Shown here in pieces: positions 1-6,901 of a stretch of 17,105 bases of DNA; positions within the stretch are counted from its first letter, which is position 1, and every line of letters starts with the position of its first letter. The notes under the pieces are model-generated. The model ran no database searches. It was not told where the DNA came from and was given only the letters and a program-made list of their open reading frames with translations. Both the position numbers and the translations under genes were made by a program. Origin of the DNA: JAAEUE01 sp039180225 (GTDB lineage Bacteria; Pseudomonadota; Alphaproteobacteria; Rhizobiales; CAJQND01); assembly GCA_039180225.1 (NCBI GenBank), contig JBCDDQ010000078.1, positions 1 to 17,105 of the forward strand, given 5' to 3'.

Positions 1-1
1 A

Positions 2-169
2 CGCAAAAAGGGCGACCCAAAGCCCAAAGATCTGCTAAACGTTTTGGCCTATTCAGACGGAAGAACATCGTTGTTGGAAATTGCCCGCCGGCTTGACCAG
101 CCGCTTTGGCAACTGGCGCAGGCGGCCAACACACTAACAAGCGCGGGTCTGCTCGAAGAGGGCCCCTAA
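2..169 (+). CDS. C-terminal fragment, aminopeptidase-like protein with winged-helix tail (partial)
   Basis: An open frame enters from the left edge and stops at TAA 167-169, giving 55 residues. It is rich in helix-forming residues and ends in a small winged-helix-like domain, with LLNVLAYSDGRTSLLEIAR, then a second helix around QPLWQLAQAANTL and a final SAGLLEEG. From memory this resembles the tail of DUF4910/DUF2172 aminopeptidase-like proteins found in polysaccharide and nonulosonic-acid clusters, which fits the glycan genes that follow. The catalytic domain lies outside the window, so the family call is an inference from a short tail plus context. The next gene begins 13 bp later, which suggests one operon. 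An unrelated winged-helix protein is the main alternative. Confidence 0.55.
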   Translation, partial: RKKGDPKPKDLLNVLAYSDGRTSLLEIARRLDQPLWQLAQAANTLTSAGLLEEGP

Positions 170-182
170 TGGAGAGTTTAGT

Positions 183-1049
183 ATGAAGACGGATGCCTAT
201 GTGAAGTTCGGCGAAATGGCGTCGACTTACGGCCAGCAGTATGTAACGCCGGACTTGGATCTTCCCAAATATCCAGCCAACGTTTTTCGCCTGAACACGT
301 TCATCAACCTGTTGAACGAACTCAAGCCCAAGCGAGTGATCGACGTTGGTTGCGGCACGGCAGACCCCCTGCTCGCCATGCGCAAGGCCGGCCATGACGT
401 GGACGGCTTCGACTTTGCCGAGGAGATGGTGGCTGTCGCCAAAACGAACGTGGAGAAAGCGGGCTATTCGCCAGACATTATTTTTCGGGACAACATGGAA
501 GACATCACGCATGTGGAGCCCGGGGTCTACGATTGTGCAATCGCTTTGGGCGCGGTGTACTATGCACGGGACTTCGAAAAGACCATTGGCAATATTGCCG
601 GTCTGTTGCCAAGCGGCGGCCATATGATCATCAGTTTGCGGAATGATCTTTTCTCAATGTACTCGATGAACGACTACTCGGTTGAGTACATGTACAGGAC
701 GTTTTTCCCTAAGGAGAAGCTCAGCGAAGATCTGCGCCGCCGGCTTGATGCACATATGCAAGAGCGACACAAGGTTGAGGATGTCGAGAAGGTATTCGAG
801 ACCATCGATGATCGCCTCGTGCACACCTACAATCACAACCCGCTTACGGTTCAGCAGGATATTCTTAGTGCGCATGGACTGATGCAGAAAGGACTGTACT
901 TCTATCATTTCCACGCCCTGCCACCGATCTTTGAACATACCGATCGCGAGGAATTCAGAAAGCTCAGCGCCGAGTTTGAAGAGAACCCCGCTGACTGGCG
1001 GGGCATGTTCATGTGTTCGACCTTTATTGTTCACGCTCAGAAGGCGTAA
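183..1049 (+). CDS. SAM-dependent class I methyltransferase, glycan cluster
   Basis: A 288-residue soluble protein with a Rossmann-type methyltransferase core. Motif I is VIDVGCGTADP (about 52-62), the acidic strand-2 motif is DGFDFAEEM (74-82), and the strand-4 region is DCAIALGAVYY (117-127). The C-terminal third is rich in His, Phe and Tyr, and probably forms a substrate lid. The ATG at 183 is supported by GGAG at 171-174 with 8 bp spacing; the nearer ATG at 169 runs straight into a stop. It sits 13 bp after the preceding gene and 12 bp before a glycosyltransferase. Its likely job is therefore methylating a surface sugar or a small precursor, although the substrate cannot be read from the sequence. 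The fold is certain and the pathway is inferred. Confidence 0.85.
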   Translation: MKTDAYVKFGEMASTYGQQYVTPDLDLPKYPANVFRLNTFINLLNELKPKRVIDVGCGTADPLLAMRKAGHDVDGFDFAEEMVAVAKTNVEKAGYSPDIIFRDNMEDITHVEPGVYDCAIALGAVYYARDFEKTIGNIAGLLPSGGHMIISLRNDLFSMYSMNDYSVEYMYRTFFPKEKLSEDLRRRLDAHMQERHKVEDVEKVFETIDDRLVHTYNHNPLTVQQDILSAHGLMQKGLYFYHFHALPPIFEHTDREEFRKLSAEFEENPADWRGMFMCSTFIVHAQKA

Positions 1050-1061
1050 ACCCTTCTGACG

Positions 1062-2144
1062 ATGAAGTATAAGATCTATGCCTCTGACGAGGGCTTTGGA
1101 CATTTGGTCCGGCAGAAAGCCATCAACGATCAGCTGAGTGCTTTGTGTCCTGAGCTCACCACCACACTGCAAACGAAGAACCATTTGCATGCGGCCAAGC
1201 TGATATTCGAAGACGTCTCTTTTGTGGAGAAGTTCAACAATATCAGCTGGGCCAAAACCGCCTCTGGCACACCAGACCTTGAGACGATCAAACGTGATTA
1301 TTCAGACTATCTTGAGCGCTCAGAGGCTCACATAACGTCGGAGGACGATCTCTCCGATCAAGCGTTCATCGTTTCCGATTTTGTCTACGAGGCCTTCGAG
1401 ATTGCCAGCGGTCAGGGGCTCCCAGCCTTTGGTGTGGCTCACCATACCTGGGACTGGTTCTTTTCAAAGCTGTATCCTTTGCCGGTGAGAACAACCGTGC
1501 TGCGCCGCTTCTACCAGCAGGCCAGTTCAGCCCAACAGCTCTATTTTCCACCCCTATCGCCGCCAGACATTCTGAATGCTTACAAGGACAACTGCCAGGA
1601 AGTGCCGTTCATTGTGAGGATGCGTGCCGATACAACGCCGACCCCGACAAAGCGGAGCTTTAAGATCTTGATACTGGACAGCGGATCAAGGCTTCTTTCG
1701 GTCAGTATCAAACAGGCGCTGGAGCAGTTGCATACGCTCGATGACATTCATTTCTTCGTGCCGGAGTATTTTGGTATCCCAGCTGACAATGTGACGCTCA
1801 TCGGCAGTGATGAGGTATTGATGGACTATATGCCTGAGATGGATTTGGTCATCTGCCGTGCCGGGTTCAATACGATCTCAGAGTGTATAGCTCATCGCAC
1901 GCCCTTGCTGTTGGTGAGCGAAGCGCTCAATCCGGAAATGGAGTCCAACATGCTGTTAATGAAACAGCATGGGCTGGCCAGCTTCGTCTCACTCAATAAA
2001 CTTGCGGAGAAATTTGGGCCGACTTTGCTCGATTTCCTGAGCGGAGAGTACGATTTGGTGAAGCGGCATATGGCAGACCATGACTTCCGTATTGACGGTG
2101 CCAAAGTTGTGGCCGAGGACATATTGAACCGGGTGATGGGCTGA
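1062..2144 (+). CDS. GT-B fold glycosyltransferase, MurG/GT28-like
   Basis: A 360-residue protein with the two-domain layout of GT-B enzymes. The N-terminus has a glycine-rich turn, DEGFGHLVR (9-17), as in MurG- and PseG-like proteins. The C-terminal nucleotide-sugar site reads DLVICRAGFNTISECIAH (261-278), with the conserved Gly and Glu, followed by NPEMESN (290-296), which occupies the place of the donor-binding loop. No transmembrane segment is evident, so it is probably cytoplasmic or membrane-associated. The stop codon shares its last base with the next start (TGATG), which implies translational coupling to the cytidylyltransferase. That pairing suggests transfer or processing of a CMP-activated or related sugar. 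PseG is itself a GT28-like hydrolase, so a sugar-nucleotide hydrolase is the main alternative. Confidence 0.72.
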   Translation: MKYKIYASDEGFGHLVRQKAINDQLSALCPELTTTLQTKNHLHAAKLIFEDVSFVEKFNNISWAKTASGTPDLETIKRDYSDYLERSEAHITSEDDLSDQAFIVSDFVYEAFEIASGQGLPAFGVAHHTWDWFFSKLYPLPVRTTVLRRFYQQASSAQQLYFPPLSPPDILNAYKDNCQEVPFIVRMRADTTPTPTKRSFKILILDSGSRLLSVSIKQALEQLHTLDDIHFFVPEYFGIPADNVTLIGSDEVLMDYMPEMDLVICRAGFNTISECIAHRTPLLLVSEALNPEMESNMLLMKQHGLASFVSLNKLAEKFGPTLLDFLSGEYDLVKRHMADHDFRIDGAKVVAEDILNRVMG

Positions 2145-2740
2145 TGATGCACACGGTGGCGGTTATACCGGCCCGAGGCGGATCGAAGCGCCTGCCGCGT
2201 AAGAATGTCCAGACCCTGTTTGAAAAACCGCTGATCGTCTGGTCTATTGAAGCATGCCTCAGTGCCCGTGAAGTGGATGCCGTCTTTGTATCCTCTGATG
2301 ATGATGAGATACTGGAGCTGGCCACCCGGCATGGCGCGCGCACCATCCGGCGGCCGGAAGCGCTGGCCGATGATGCAACGCCAAAGATTGAGGCCATCCG
2401 GCACGCCCACACCTGGCTGCGTGAAGGGGAAGGTGTGGAACCGGAGGTTATCGTCTCAGTTCAAGCCAATTCACCGGAAATGAGTGCCAGGGATTTGGAC
2501 GGCGCCGTCCAGCTGCTCAAGCGCTTGGATTGCTGGGAAGTGTTCTCGATTGATGAGAATGATGCCATGAACGGTGCCATCCGGGCCTTGCGGACCCACT
2601 GTCTCTACAACACATTTTTAAGCGCTCATATGGCGGTCATTCGGGCAAACTATGTGGACGTTCACACGGCCGAAGACCTGCAGGCAATCGAAGCACGTTA
2701 TGGAACGGCCGAGGCCTTTCAGAAGGCCAAGTTGGGCTGA
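2144..2740 (+). CDS. Acylneuraminate cytidylyltransferase family protein (short, divergent NeuA/PseF-like)
   Basis: This family activates a nonulosonic or related sugar acid with CTP. The N-terminal signature is clear: VAVIPARGGSKRLPRKN (5-21), the CTP-binding loop. SSDDDEI (50-56) and RRPEALADDA (69-78) also follow the family pattern. The protein is only 198 residues, against about 225-235 usually, and seems to lack roughly 30 residues between about 130 and 165. The usual QPTSPLR motif reads QANSPEM here (107-113). The C-terminal DxD metal motif, normally DIDT, reads DVHT (172-175). It may use another substrate or have weak activity. The start is ATG 2144, overlapping the upstream stop by one base; the adjacent ATG 2147 is equally possible. 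It ends 9 bp before the convergent hslO stop. Confidence 0.78.
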   Translation: MMHTVAVIPARGGSKRLPRKNVQTLFEKPLIVWSIEACLSAREVDAVFVSSDDDEILELATRHGARTIRRPEALADDATPKIEAIRHAHTWLREGEGVEPEVIVSVQANSPEMSARDLDGAVQLLKRLDCWEVFSIDENDAMNGAIRALRTHCLYNTFLSAHMAVIRANYVDVHTAEDLQAIEARYGTAEAFQKAKLG

Positions 2741-2749
2741 TTGCCCCGC

Positions 2750-3739
2750 CTAGGTAAACTCCGCTGGGTCAAAAACGTAGGACCGCGAACAGAACTCGCA
2801 ACTCACCGTGATCTGGCCGTCCTCAACAGTGTCTGCAATCTCGTCAGCACTGAAATTGCGCAGCACGTCTGCGATCCGTTCACGTGAGCAGTGGCACTTG
2901 CAGACGATTGGCACCGGCTCATATGCGGTGGCGCCATCTTCGTGATAGAGCCGATACAAAAGACGATCGGTGGTCAGTTGTGGATCGATAAGTTCATGAT
3001 CTTCGGTGGTTTCCATCAGAACCCGCGCCCGGGTCCAATTGTCGTCTTCGGGAAGCTGCTTGGCCTCATAGCCTTCCGGTGCGTCCCCTGCTGAGAATTC
3101 AATGGGGCTCGATGATCCGTCTGAGGGGAGGTGCTGCACCAGAATACCACCCGCGCGCCACTGGGTGCTCCCAGAGGCTCCCGGTGTAACAACCCGCCCG
3201 GCTGCCAGACGCACGCTGGTGGGAATTTGTTCTGATTGGGCGAAATAGGCATGAGCGGCCTGCGACAGTGAAGCCCCATCCAAGGCCACGATTCCCTGGT
3301 AGCGCTCCATATCGGGACCCTGATCCACCGTCATGGCCAAGTGGCCCTTTCCGAGATAAACACTGGCATCCACCGGCCCGTCACCCGAAACCGTGTTCAC
3401 GGCTTCTTCGTCAAACCGGGCATAGGCACGAATTTGTGCCGGCGTCATGAAGTCGACAACCATCATGTCGATGGCGCCGTCGGTTTGCGTTTGCAATATG
3501 AAGCGGCCGTCGAACTTTAGCGTGGTCCCCAAGAGGGCGCCCAAAGCGATCGCTTCAGCGAGAACCGCGGCCACTTCGTCCGGATAGTTGTGTTGGGCCA
3601 AGAGCTCCGTGATCGATGCGCCTAAGCGGACGGTGCGCCCGCGGGTTCCGAGCGGCTTGACCTCGAAGGGTGTGACCATGTCATCACCGGTCAGCCCGTG
3701 CGCATAAGCTGCCGGGTCTGTGAGTGTTGGATCGCTCAT
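2750..3739 (-). CDS. hslO: Hsp33 redox-regulated chaperone
   Basis: A 329-residue cytoplasmic holdase chaperone, switched on when oxidation releases its zinc and forms disulfides. The defining C-terminal zinc centre is present: Cys280-x-Cys282 (CKCHC, with an extra Cys284), then Cys314-x-x-Cys317 (CEFC) about 31 residues later. The N-terminal domain has the usual Hsp33 features, including VRLGASITELL near residues 37-47 and LLGTTLKFDGRF at 69-80. It is slightly longer than the E. coli protein because of a more acidic linker (about 205-240), which is common in alphaproteobacteria. It is the last gene of argD-argF-hslO and starts only 6 bp after argF. No separate promoter is visible, so it is probably co-transcribed with the arginine genes. 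Confidence 0.96.
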   Translation of the reverse strand: MSDPTLTDPAAYAHGLTGDDMVTPFEVKPLGTRGRTVRLGASITELLAQHNYPDEVAAVLAEAIALGALLGTTLKFDGRFILQTQTDGAIDMMVVDFMTPAQIRAYARFDEEAVNTVSGDGPVDASVYLGKGHLAMTVDQGPDMERYQGIVALDGASLSQAAHAYFAQSEQIPTSVRLAAGRVVTPGASGSTQWRAGGILVQHLPSDGSSSPIEFSAGDAPEGYEAKQLPEDDNWTRARVLMETTEDHELIDPQLTTDRLLYRLYHEDGATAYEPVPIVCKCHCSRERIADVLRNFSADEIADTVEDGQITVSCEFCSRSYVFDPAEFT

Positions 3740-3745
3740 GGTGGA

Positions 3746-4687
3746 TCAGCGTCCCTGGCTCGCCCCTAAGCACCAGGCGAGGATTCCCTTTTGGGCGTGG
3801 AGGCGGTTCTCCGCCTCATCGAACACCACAGACTGGGGACCATCTATCACTTCGGCGGTCATTTCTTCACCGCGCCGGGCCGGCAGGCAGTGCATGAACA
3901 CCGCATCCGGTTTGGCTTTGGCCATGAGCCGGGCATCCACCTGATAGGGCCGCAGCAGATTGTGTCGGGATTCATTGTCACTGGCGCCCATGGAGGCCCA
4001 GACGTCCGTCACCACCACATCTGCACCGTCCACTGCCTCATCAGGATCCGTGGTCACGGAAATCTTGGCCCCGTGCGCAGCCGCCCAATCCAAAGCGTCT
4101 TGGCTTGGCGGCAGCTGTTCCGGGCAGGCGAGGCGGAGATCGAAATCATAATGGCCCGCAGCGTGAATCCACGAGGAGGCGACGTTGTTGCCGTCGCCAC
4201 ACCAAACCACGGTTTGATCTTTGATGGCCCCTTTATGCTCTTCCATGGTGAGAAGATCGGCAACGATCTGGCAAGGATGGGACAGATCCGTCAGGCCGTT
4301 GATCACAGGCACAGTGGCGTGCTTGGCCAGCTCCATCAGATTGTCATGGTTCGTGGAGCGGATCATGATCGCATCGGCATAACGTGACAAAACCTGAGCG
4401 GTGTCCGCGATGGTTTCTCCTCGCCCAAGCTGCAGATCGGCCGCGGACAGCATCAGCGCCTCGCCGCCCAACTGGCGCATCGCCACGTCAAAGGACACTC
4501 TTGTGCGCGTGGAGGGTTTCTCAAAGATCATGACAAGCACATGACCCGCGAGTGGCGTGCCTTGGTCGCGCACCCCTTTGGGCTGACCGGCGCGGGCGGA
4601 TTTAAGCGCGCGTGAGCTTTGCATGATCTCAAACAGGTCTTCCGATTTCACACCCGAAAGATCGAGGAAATGCTTTGGAGCCGTCAT
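3746..4687 (-). CDS. argF: Ornithine carbamoyltransferase
   Basis: This enzyme makes citrulline from ornithine and carbamoyl phosphate, the sixth step of arginine biosynthesis, in the cytoplasm. With the start at 4687 it has 313 residues, typical for the anabolic alphaproteobacterial form. All hallmark motifs are present: the carbamoyl-phosphate loop STRTR (59-63), HPCQ (137-140), the ornithine loop DVWASMG (228-234) and HCLP (266-269). A longer frame opens at 4744, but it runs into the end of argD and adds 19 unconserved residues. The chosen start gives the family N-terminus MTAPKHFLDLSG and a 4-bp gap after the argD stop. Its place between argD and hslO implies one transcript read from the 5.9-kb region. 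Confidence 0.96.
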   Translation of the reverse strand: MTAPKHFLDLSGVKSEDLFEIMQSSRALKSARAGQPKGVRDQGTPLAGHVLVMIFEKPSTRTRVSFDVAMRQLGGEALMLSAADLQLGRGETIADTAQVLSRYADAIMIRSTNHDNLMELAKHATVPVINGLTDLSHPCQIVADLLTMEEHKGAIKDQTVVWCGDGNNVASSWIHAAGHYDFDLRLACPEQLPPSQDALDWAAAHGAKISVTTDPDEAVDGADVVVTDVWASMGASDNESRHNLLRPYQVDARLMAKAKPDAVFMHCLPARRGEEMTAEVIDGPQSVVFDEAENRLHAQKGILAWCLGASQGR

Positions 4688-4691
4688 GCCG

Positions 4692-5876
4692 CTAAGCCCC
4701 GGTCGAAGGACGGACCTCGGAGGCTGCCGCATCCAGCCGGTCAATGGCCAGTTCGATGTCCTCTTCCGAAATCACCAGTGGCGGCACGATGCGCAGGACA
4801 TTGTCACCGGCCGTTAGGGTCAGCAGTTTGTGGCCATAAGCTGCATTGACCACATCGCCGGCGGGCGCCTTGCACTTTATGCCGAGCATGAGACCTTCAC
4901 CGCGCACGCTGTCAAAGACATCAGGATGGCTCGCCACCAGTCCAGACAGCTTTTGATTGAGAGTTCTGGCCCGCTCGCGGACGGTCTCCAGAAAACCGTC
5001 TTCAAGCATAATGTCCACCACCTCATTGCCGACCGCACATGCGAGCGGATTACCGCCATAGGTGGAGCCGTGAGAGCCGGCAACCATGCCGCAAGCGGCC
5101 TCTTCCGTGGCAAGACAGGCGCCCAGCGGAAAACCGCCGCCGATGGCTTTGGCCGTGCCCATGATGTCGGGCGTAACGCCGGCGAGCTGATGGGCAAACA
5201 AATGGCCTGTGCGGCCCATACCGCATTGCACCTCATCGAAAATGAGCAACAGATCGTGTTCATCACAAAGGCGGCGCAGAAACTTCAAGAATTCCGCCGG
5301 GAAAGCCTGCAACCCGCCTTCCCCTTGCACGGGTTCGATCAAGATGCCGGCTGTTTCCTCAGTAATGGCCGCCTTCGTCGCCTCTTCATCCGCGAAGGGC
5401 ACTTGATCGAAGCCTTCAACCACTGGGCCAAATCCGGCGAGATGCTTCTCTTGGCCGCCTGCTGCGATTGTTGCCAGGGTCCGGCCGTGGAACGCACCTT
5501 GATAGGTAATGATCCGATAACGCTCCGGATTGCCCTTGTGGGAATGGTACTTTCTGGCGGTCTTGATGCAGCATTCCATGGCCTCCGCGCCGGAATTGCC
5601 GAAGAACACATAATCGGCAAACGAGGCATCGGTGAGCTTCTTGGCCAGCTCTTCCTGGCCGGGAATGCGGTAAAGGTTGGAGGTGTGCCACACCTTATCA
5701 GCTTGCGCTTTCAACGCGGCCACCAACCGAGGATGACAGTGGCCCAAGCTGGTCACTGCGATGCCGGCGCCGAAGTCCAGATACTCTTCGCCTTGATCGG
5801 TCCACAATCGCACGCCCTCACCGCGCTCAAATGCAAAATCCGTCCTGGCATAGGTCGGTAATACAGCGCTGGTCAT
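4692..5876 (-). CDS. argD: Acetylornithine aminotransferase (class III PLP aminotransferase)
   Basis: It interconverts N-acetylglutamate semialdehyde and N2-acetylornithine with glutamate as amino donor, and in many bacteria also serves lysine synthesis. The 394-residue length is typical. Class III PLP motifs are clear: GNSGAEA (93-99) for cofactor phosphate, FDEVQCGMGRTG (213-224) with Asp214 on the pyridine nitrogen, and TAKAIGGGFP (241-250) with Lys243 as the Schiff-base lysine. The frame stays open to 6035, but ATG 5876 is preferred: a strong GGAGG lies 9 bp upstream, and the extra 53 residues look like untranslated leader. The adjacent argF supports argD over other class III aminotransferases. 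It is the first gene of the operon. Confidence 0.95.
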   Translation of the reverse strand: MTSAVLPTYARTDFAFERGEGVRLWTDQGEEYLDFGAGIAVTSLGHCHPRLVAALKAQADKVWHTSNLYRIPGQEELAKKLTDASFADYVFFGNSGAEAMECCIKTARKYHSHKGNPERYRIITYQGAFHGRTLATIAAGGQEKHLAGFGPVVEGFDQVPFADEEATKAAITEETAGILIEPVQGEGGLQAFPAEFLKFLRRLCDEHDLLLIFDEVQCGMGRTGHLFAHQLAGVTPDIMGTAKAIGGGFPLGACLATEEAACGMVAGSHGSTYGGNPLACAVGNEVVDIMLEDGFLETVRERARTLNQKLSGLVASHPDVFDSVRGEGLMLGIKCKAPAGDVVNAAYGHKLLTLTAGDNVLRIVPPLVISEEDIELAIDRLDAAASEVRPSTGA

Positions 5877-5923
5877 GGCGGGCACCCTCCTCGTCTCTAA
5901 GGGCCTTATAAACAAATGAAAAT

Positions 5924-5940
5924 GCCGCCTTTTGGGCGGC
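5924..5940 (-). promoter_or_regulatory. GC hairpin in the argD leader, possible attenuator
   Basis: A perfect 6-bp inverted repeat, GCCGCC and GGCGGC, with a 5-base loop. On the minus strand it is followed by ATTTTCATTTG, a weak T-rich tail. It lies between the candidate argD promoter and the argD start, where no gene end needs a terminator. It could be an attenuator, an mRNA-stabilising 5' hairpin or chance in GC-rich DNA. No leader peptide with arginine codons is evident. Confidence 0.35.
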
Positions 5941-5953
5941 GTGTGAAGGGCGG

Positions 5954-5983
5954 AACCTACACCTTTTCTGCCCTCATGGTCAA
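5954..5983 (-). promoter_or_regulatory. Candidate argD-argF-hslO promoter
   Basis: On the minus strand TTGACC (5983-5978), five of six matches to the -35 consensus, is followed after 18 bp by TAGGTT (5959-5954), a weak -10. This would start transcription just before the leader hairpin. A second possible -10, TATAAG at 5910-5905, is nearer the start codon but has no recognisable -35. Both are pattern matches only. Confidence 0.3.
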
Positions 5984-6057
5984 TGTATGCCGCTTGGGGG
6001 ATATGCAGATTGGTACCTGAGTCAAACCGCCACATGGCCCCGCGAGTCAGCGGGCTG

Positions 6058-6073
6058 TTAACCTAAAGTTAAC
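6058..6073 (+). promoter_or_regulatory. CtrA-binding site, perfect TTAA-N7-TTAAC
   Basis: TTAA at 6058-6061 and TTAAC at 6069-6073 are separated by exactly seven bases, an exact match to the full CtrA consensus. The site lies about 245 bp before gcrA and 180 bp before argD. In Caulobacter, CtrA represses gcrA, so the position fits that circuit. It is also two GTTAAC palindromes 11 bp apart, and two helix-turn-spaced half sites are what CtrA dimers bind. Confidence 0.7.
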
Positions 6074-6085
6074 CACGTTCCTGGG

Positions 6086-6094
6086 TGTGGAAAA
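6086..6094 (-). promoter_or_regulatory. Near-consensus DnaA box
   Basis: The minus strand reads TTTTCCACA, one mismatch from the DnaA box TTATCCACA, and sits 13 bp from the CtrA box. A weaker relative, TTTTCCCCA, lies at 6117-6125. Both fall in an imperfect direct repeat (TTCCTGGG followed by GAAAAC). DnaA activates gcrA in Caulobacter, so the location is sensible, but a 9-bp match alone is weak evidence. Confidence 0.45.
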
Positions 6095-6317
6095 CCAAGC
6101 GCATCAGCCGCATTCCTGGGGAAAACGCAAGAAACCTGTTTGCGGACGATTGCGATTTTTGTGGCCTATATAGTATTGTCGCCGCCAGTTGGCTACGACA
6201 TGTAGCGTTCTCAAGTATTTTAGAATCCAACTCGGCTCTGATCAGGGGTGACTCAGAGGTCGGGCGAGGAGTCTTAAAACGGCGGGCGCGCATATAGATG
6301 CGGATGGAGGGACCAGA

Positions 6318-6839
6318 ATGGCCTGGACGGACGATCGGGTTGAAGTGCTTAAGAAATTGTGGGCTGAGGGGCTAAGCGCAAGTCAGATTGCAGCACGGCT
6401 CGGCGGCGTAACCAGAAATGCGGTGATCGGTAAGGTTCACAGGCTTGGCCTCTCCGGCCGGGCCACGCCTTCGCGCACACCGAGGCCAAAGCCGCGCCGC
6501 ACGCGCGAACCAAGCCATCCGTCGAAGATCAGCTCGTTCCGATCATCGGGAGCAACGGCTCTTAAAGTAGATGCGGATATAGATATTGATCCGATCATTG
6601 AGGCCGAACCTGCTCCTTTGCGCGAAGTGGAGCTTCCGCACAACGGTGATCGGTGCAACATCTTGCAGCTTTCAGACAAGACCTGCCGGTGGCCCATTGG
6701 CGACCCGGGCACTGAGGGTTTTTGCTTCTGTGGGGCCACGCCAAAGCCGGGCCATCCCTATTGTGAGCATCATGTGAAGATGGCTTACCAGCCGGCACAA
6801 GACCGCCGGCGCCGGCAGGTTGCGGGCAGGCGGGGCTAG
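6318..6839 (+). CDS. gcrA: GcrA cell-cycle regulator
   Basis: GcrA is an alphaproteobacterial sigma70-associated transcription factor that acts at promoters carrying CcrM-methylated GANTC sites. The first 50 residues are the highly conserved DNA-binding region: MAWTDDRVEVLKKLW, then a helix-turn-helix (about 21-41, SASQIAARLGGVTRNAVIGK) and HRLGLSGRA. A basic, proline-rich linker (about 50-75) follows. The C-terminal Cys/His-rich domain has RCNILQL, TCRWPIGDPG, FCFCG and HPYCEHH, which contacts RNA polymerase in studied members. At 173 residues the length is normal. GGAGGG at 6305-6310 gives good spacing to ATG 6318. The upstream CtrA, DnaA and GANTC sites match its expected cell-cycle control. 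It is transcribed divergently from argD, probably alone, given the terminator after it. Confidence 0.97.
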   Translation: MAWTDDRVEVLKKLWAEGLSASQIAARLGGVTRNAVIGKVHRLGLSGRATPSRTPRPKPRRTREPSHPSKISSFRSSGATALKVDADIDIDPIIEAEPAPLREVELPHNGDRCNILQLSDKTCRWPIGDPGTEGFCFCGATPKPGHPYCEHHVKMAYQPAQDRRRRQVAGRRG

Positions 6840-6854
6840 ACCCGCCTTTTGTCC

Positions 6855-6880
6855 CTCCCGCACTTTCAGTATTGCGGGAG
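6855..6880 (+). other. Perfect hairpin in the gcrA 3' untranslated region
   Basis: CTCCCGCA and TGCGGGAG form a perfect 8-bp stem with a 10-base loop, 15 bp after the gcrA stop. No T tract follows, so it is not a standard terminator by itself. It may stabilise the mRNA end or act with the terminator 20 bp downstream. Confidence 0.5.
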
Positions 6881-6901
6881 CTGGCGAACTTGATCTAGGG
6901 A

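Larger units (their letters stand above)
6019..6273. promoter_or_regulatory. Cluster of five GANTC (CcrM methylation) sites upstream of gcrA
   Basis: GANTC occurs at 6019-6023, 6044-6048, 6223-6227, 6250-6254 and 6269-6273. About one site would be expected by chance in this length. CcrM methylates GANTC in Alphaproteobacteria and GcrA recognises methylated sites in promoters, so the cluster suggests methylation-dependent or autoregulatory control of gcrA. The sites are seen directly; the regulation is inferred from the Caulobacter model. Confidence 0.6.
5877..6317. other. Divergent intergenic control region between argD and gcrA
   Basis: This 441-bp stretch has no convincing gene. The small frames inside it (up to about 74 codons) lack good ribosome sites and family resemblance. 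It holds the argD leader with a small hairpin on the left. In the centre are a CtrA box and a DnaA-like box, and GANTC sites are scattered from 6019 to 6273. The right end, 6305-6310, is the gcrA Shine-Dalgarno sequence (GGAGGG). A TATAGT element at 6169-6174 could be a gcrA -10, but no good -35 sits at the right distance. Confidence 0.8.

Noticed and set aside
654..1190. A 178-codon minus-strand frame across the methyltransferase and glycosyltransferase junction
   Set aside because: It is antisense to two supported genes and has no known motif.
4830..5861. A 343-codon open frame on the plus strand opposite argD
   Set aside because: It is entirely antisense to a well-supported gene, lacks family resemblance and reflects codon bias in GC-rich DNA.
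5877..6035. A 53-residue N-terminal extension of argD
   Set aside because: It is unconserved in composition, includes the leader hairpin, and a strong ribosome site marks the downstream ATG at 5876.
6085..6297. Small frames on both strands in the argD-gcrA gap (about 70 codons)
   Set aside because: They have no ribosome site or family signal, and the region is full of regulatory sites instead.
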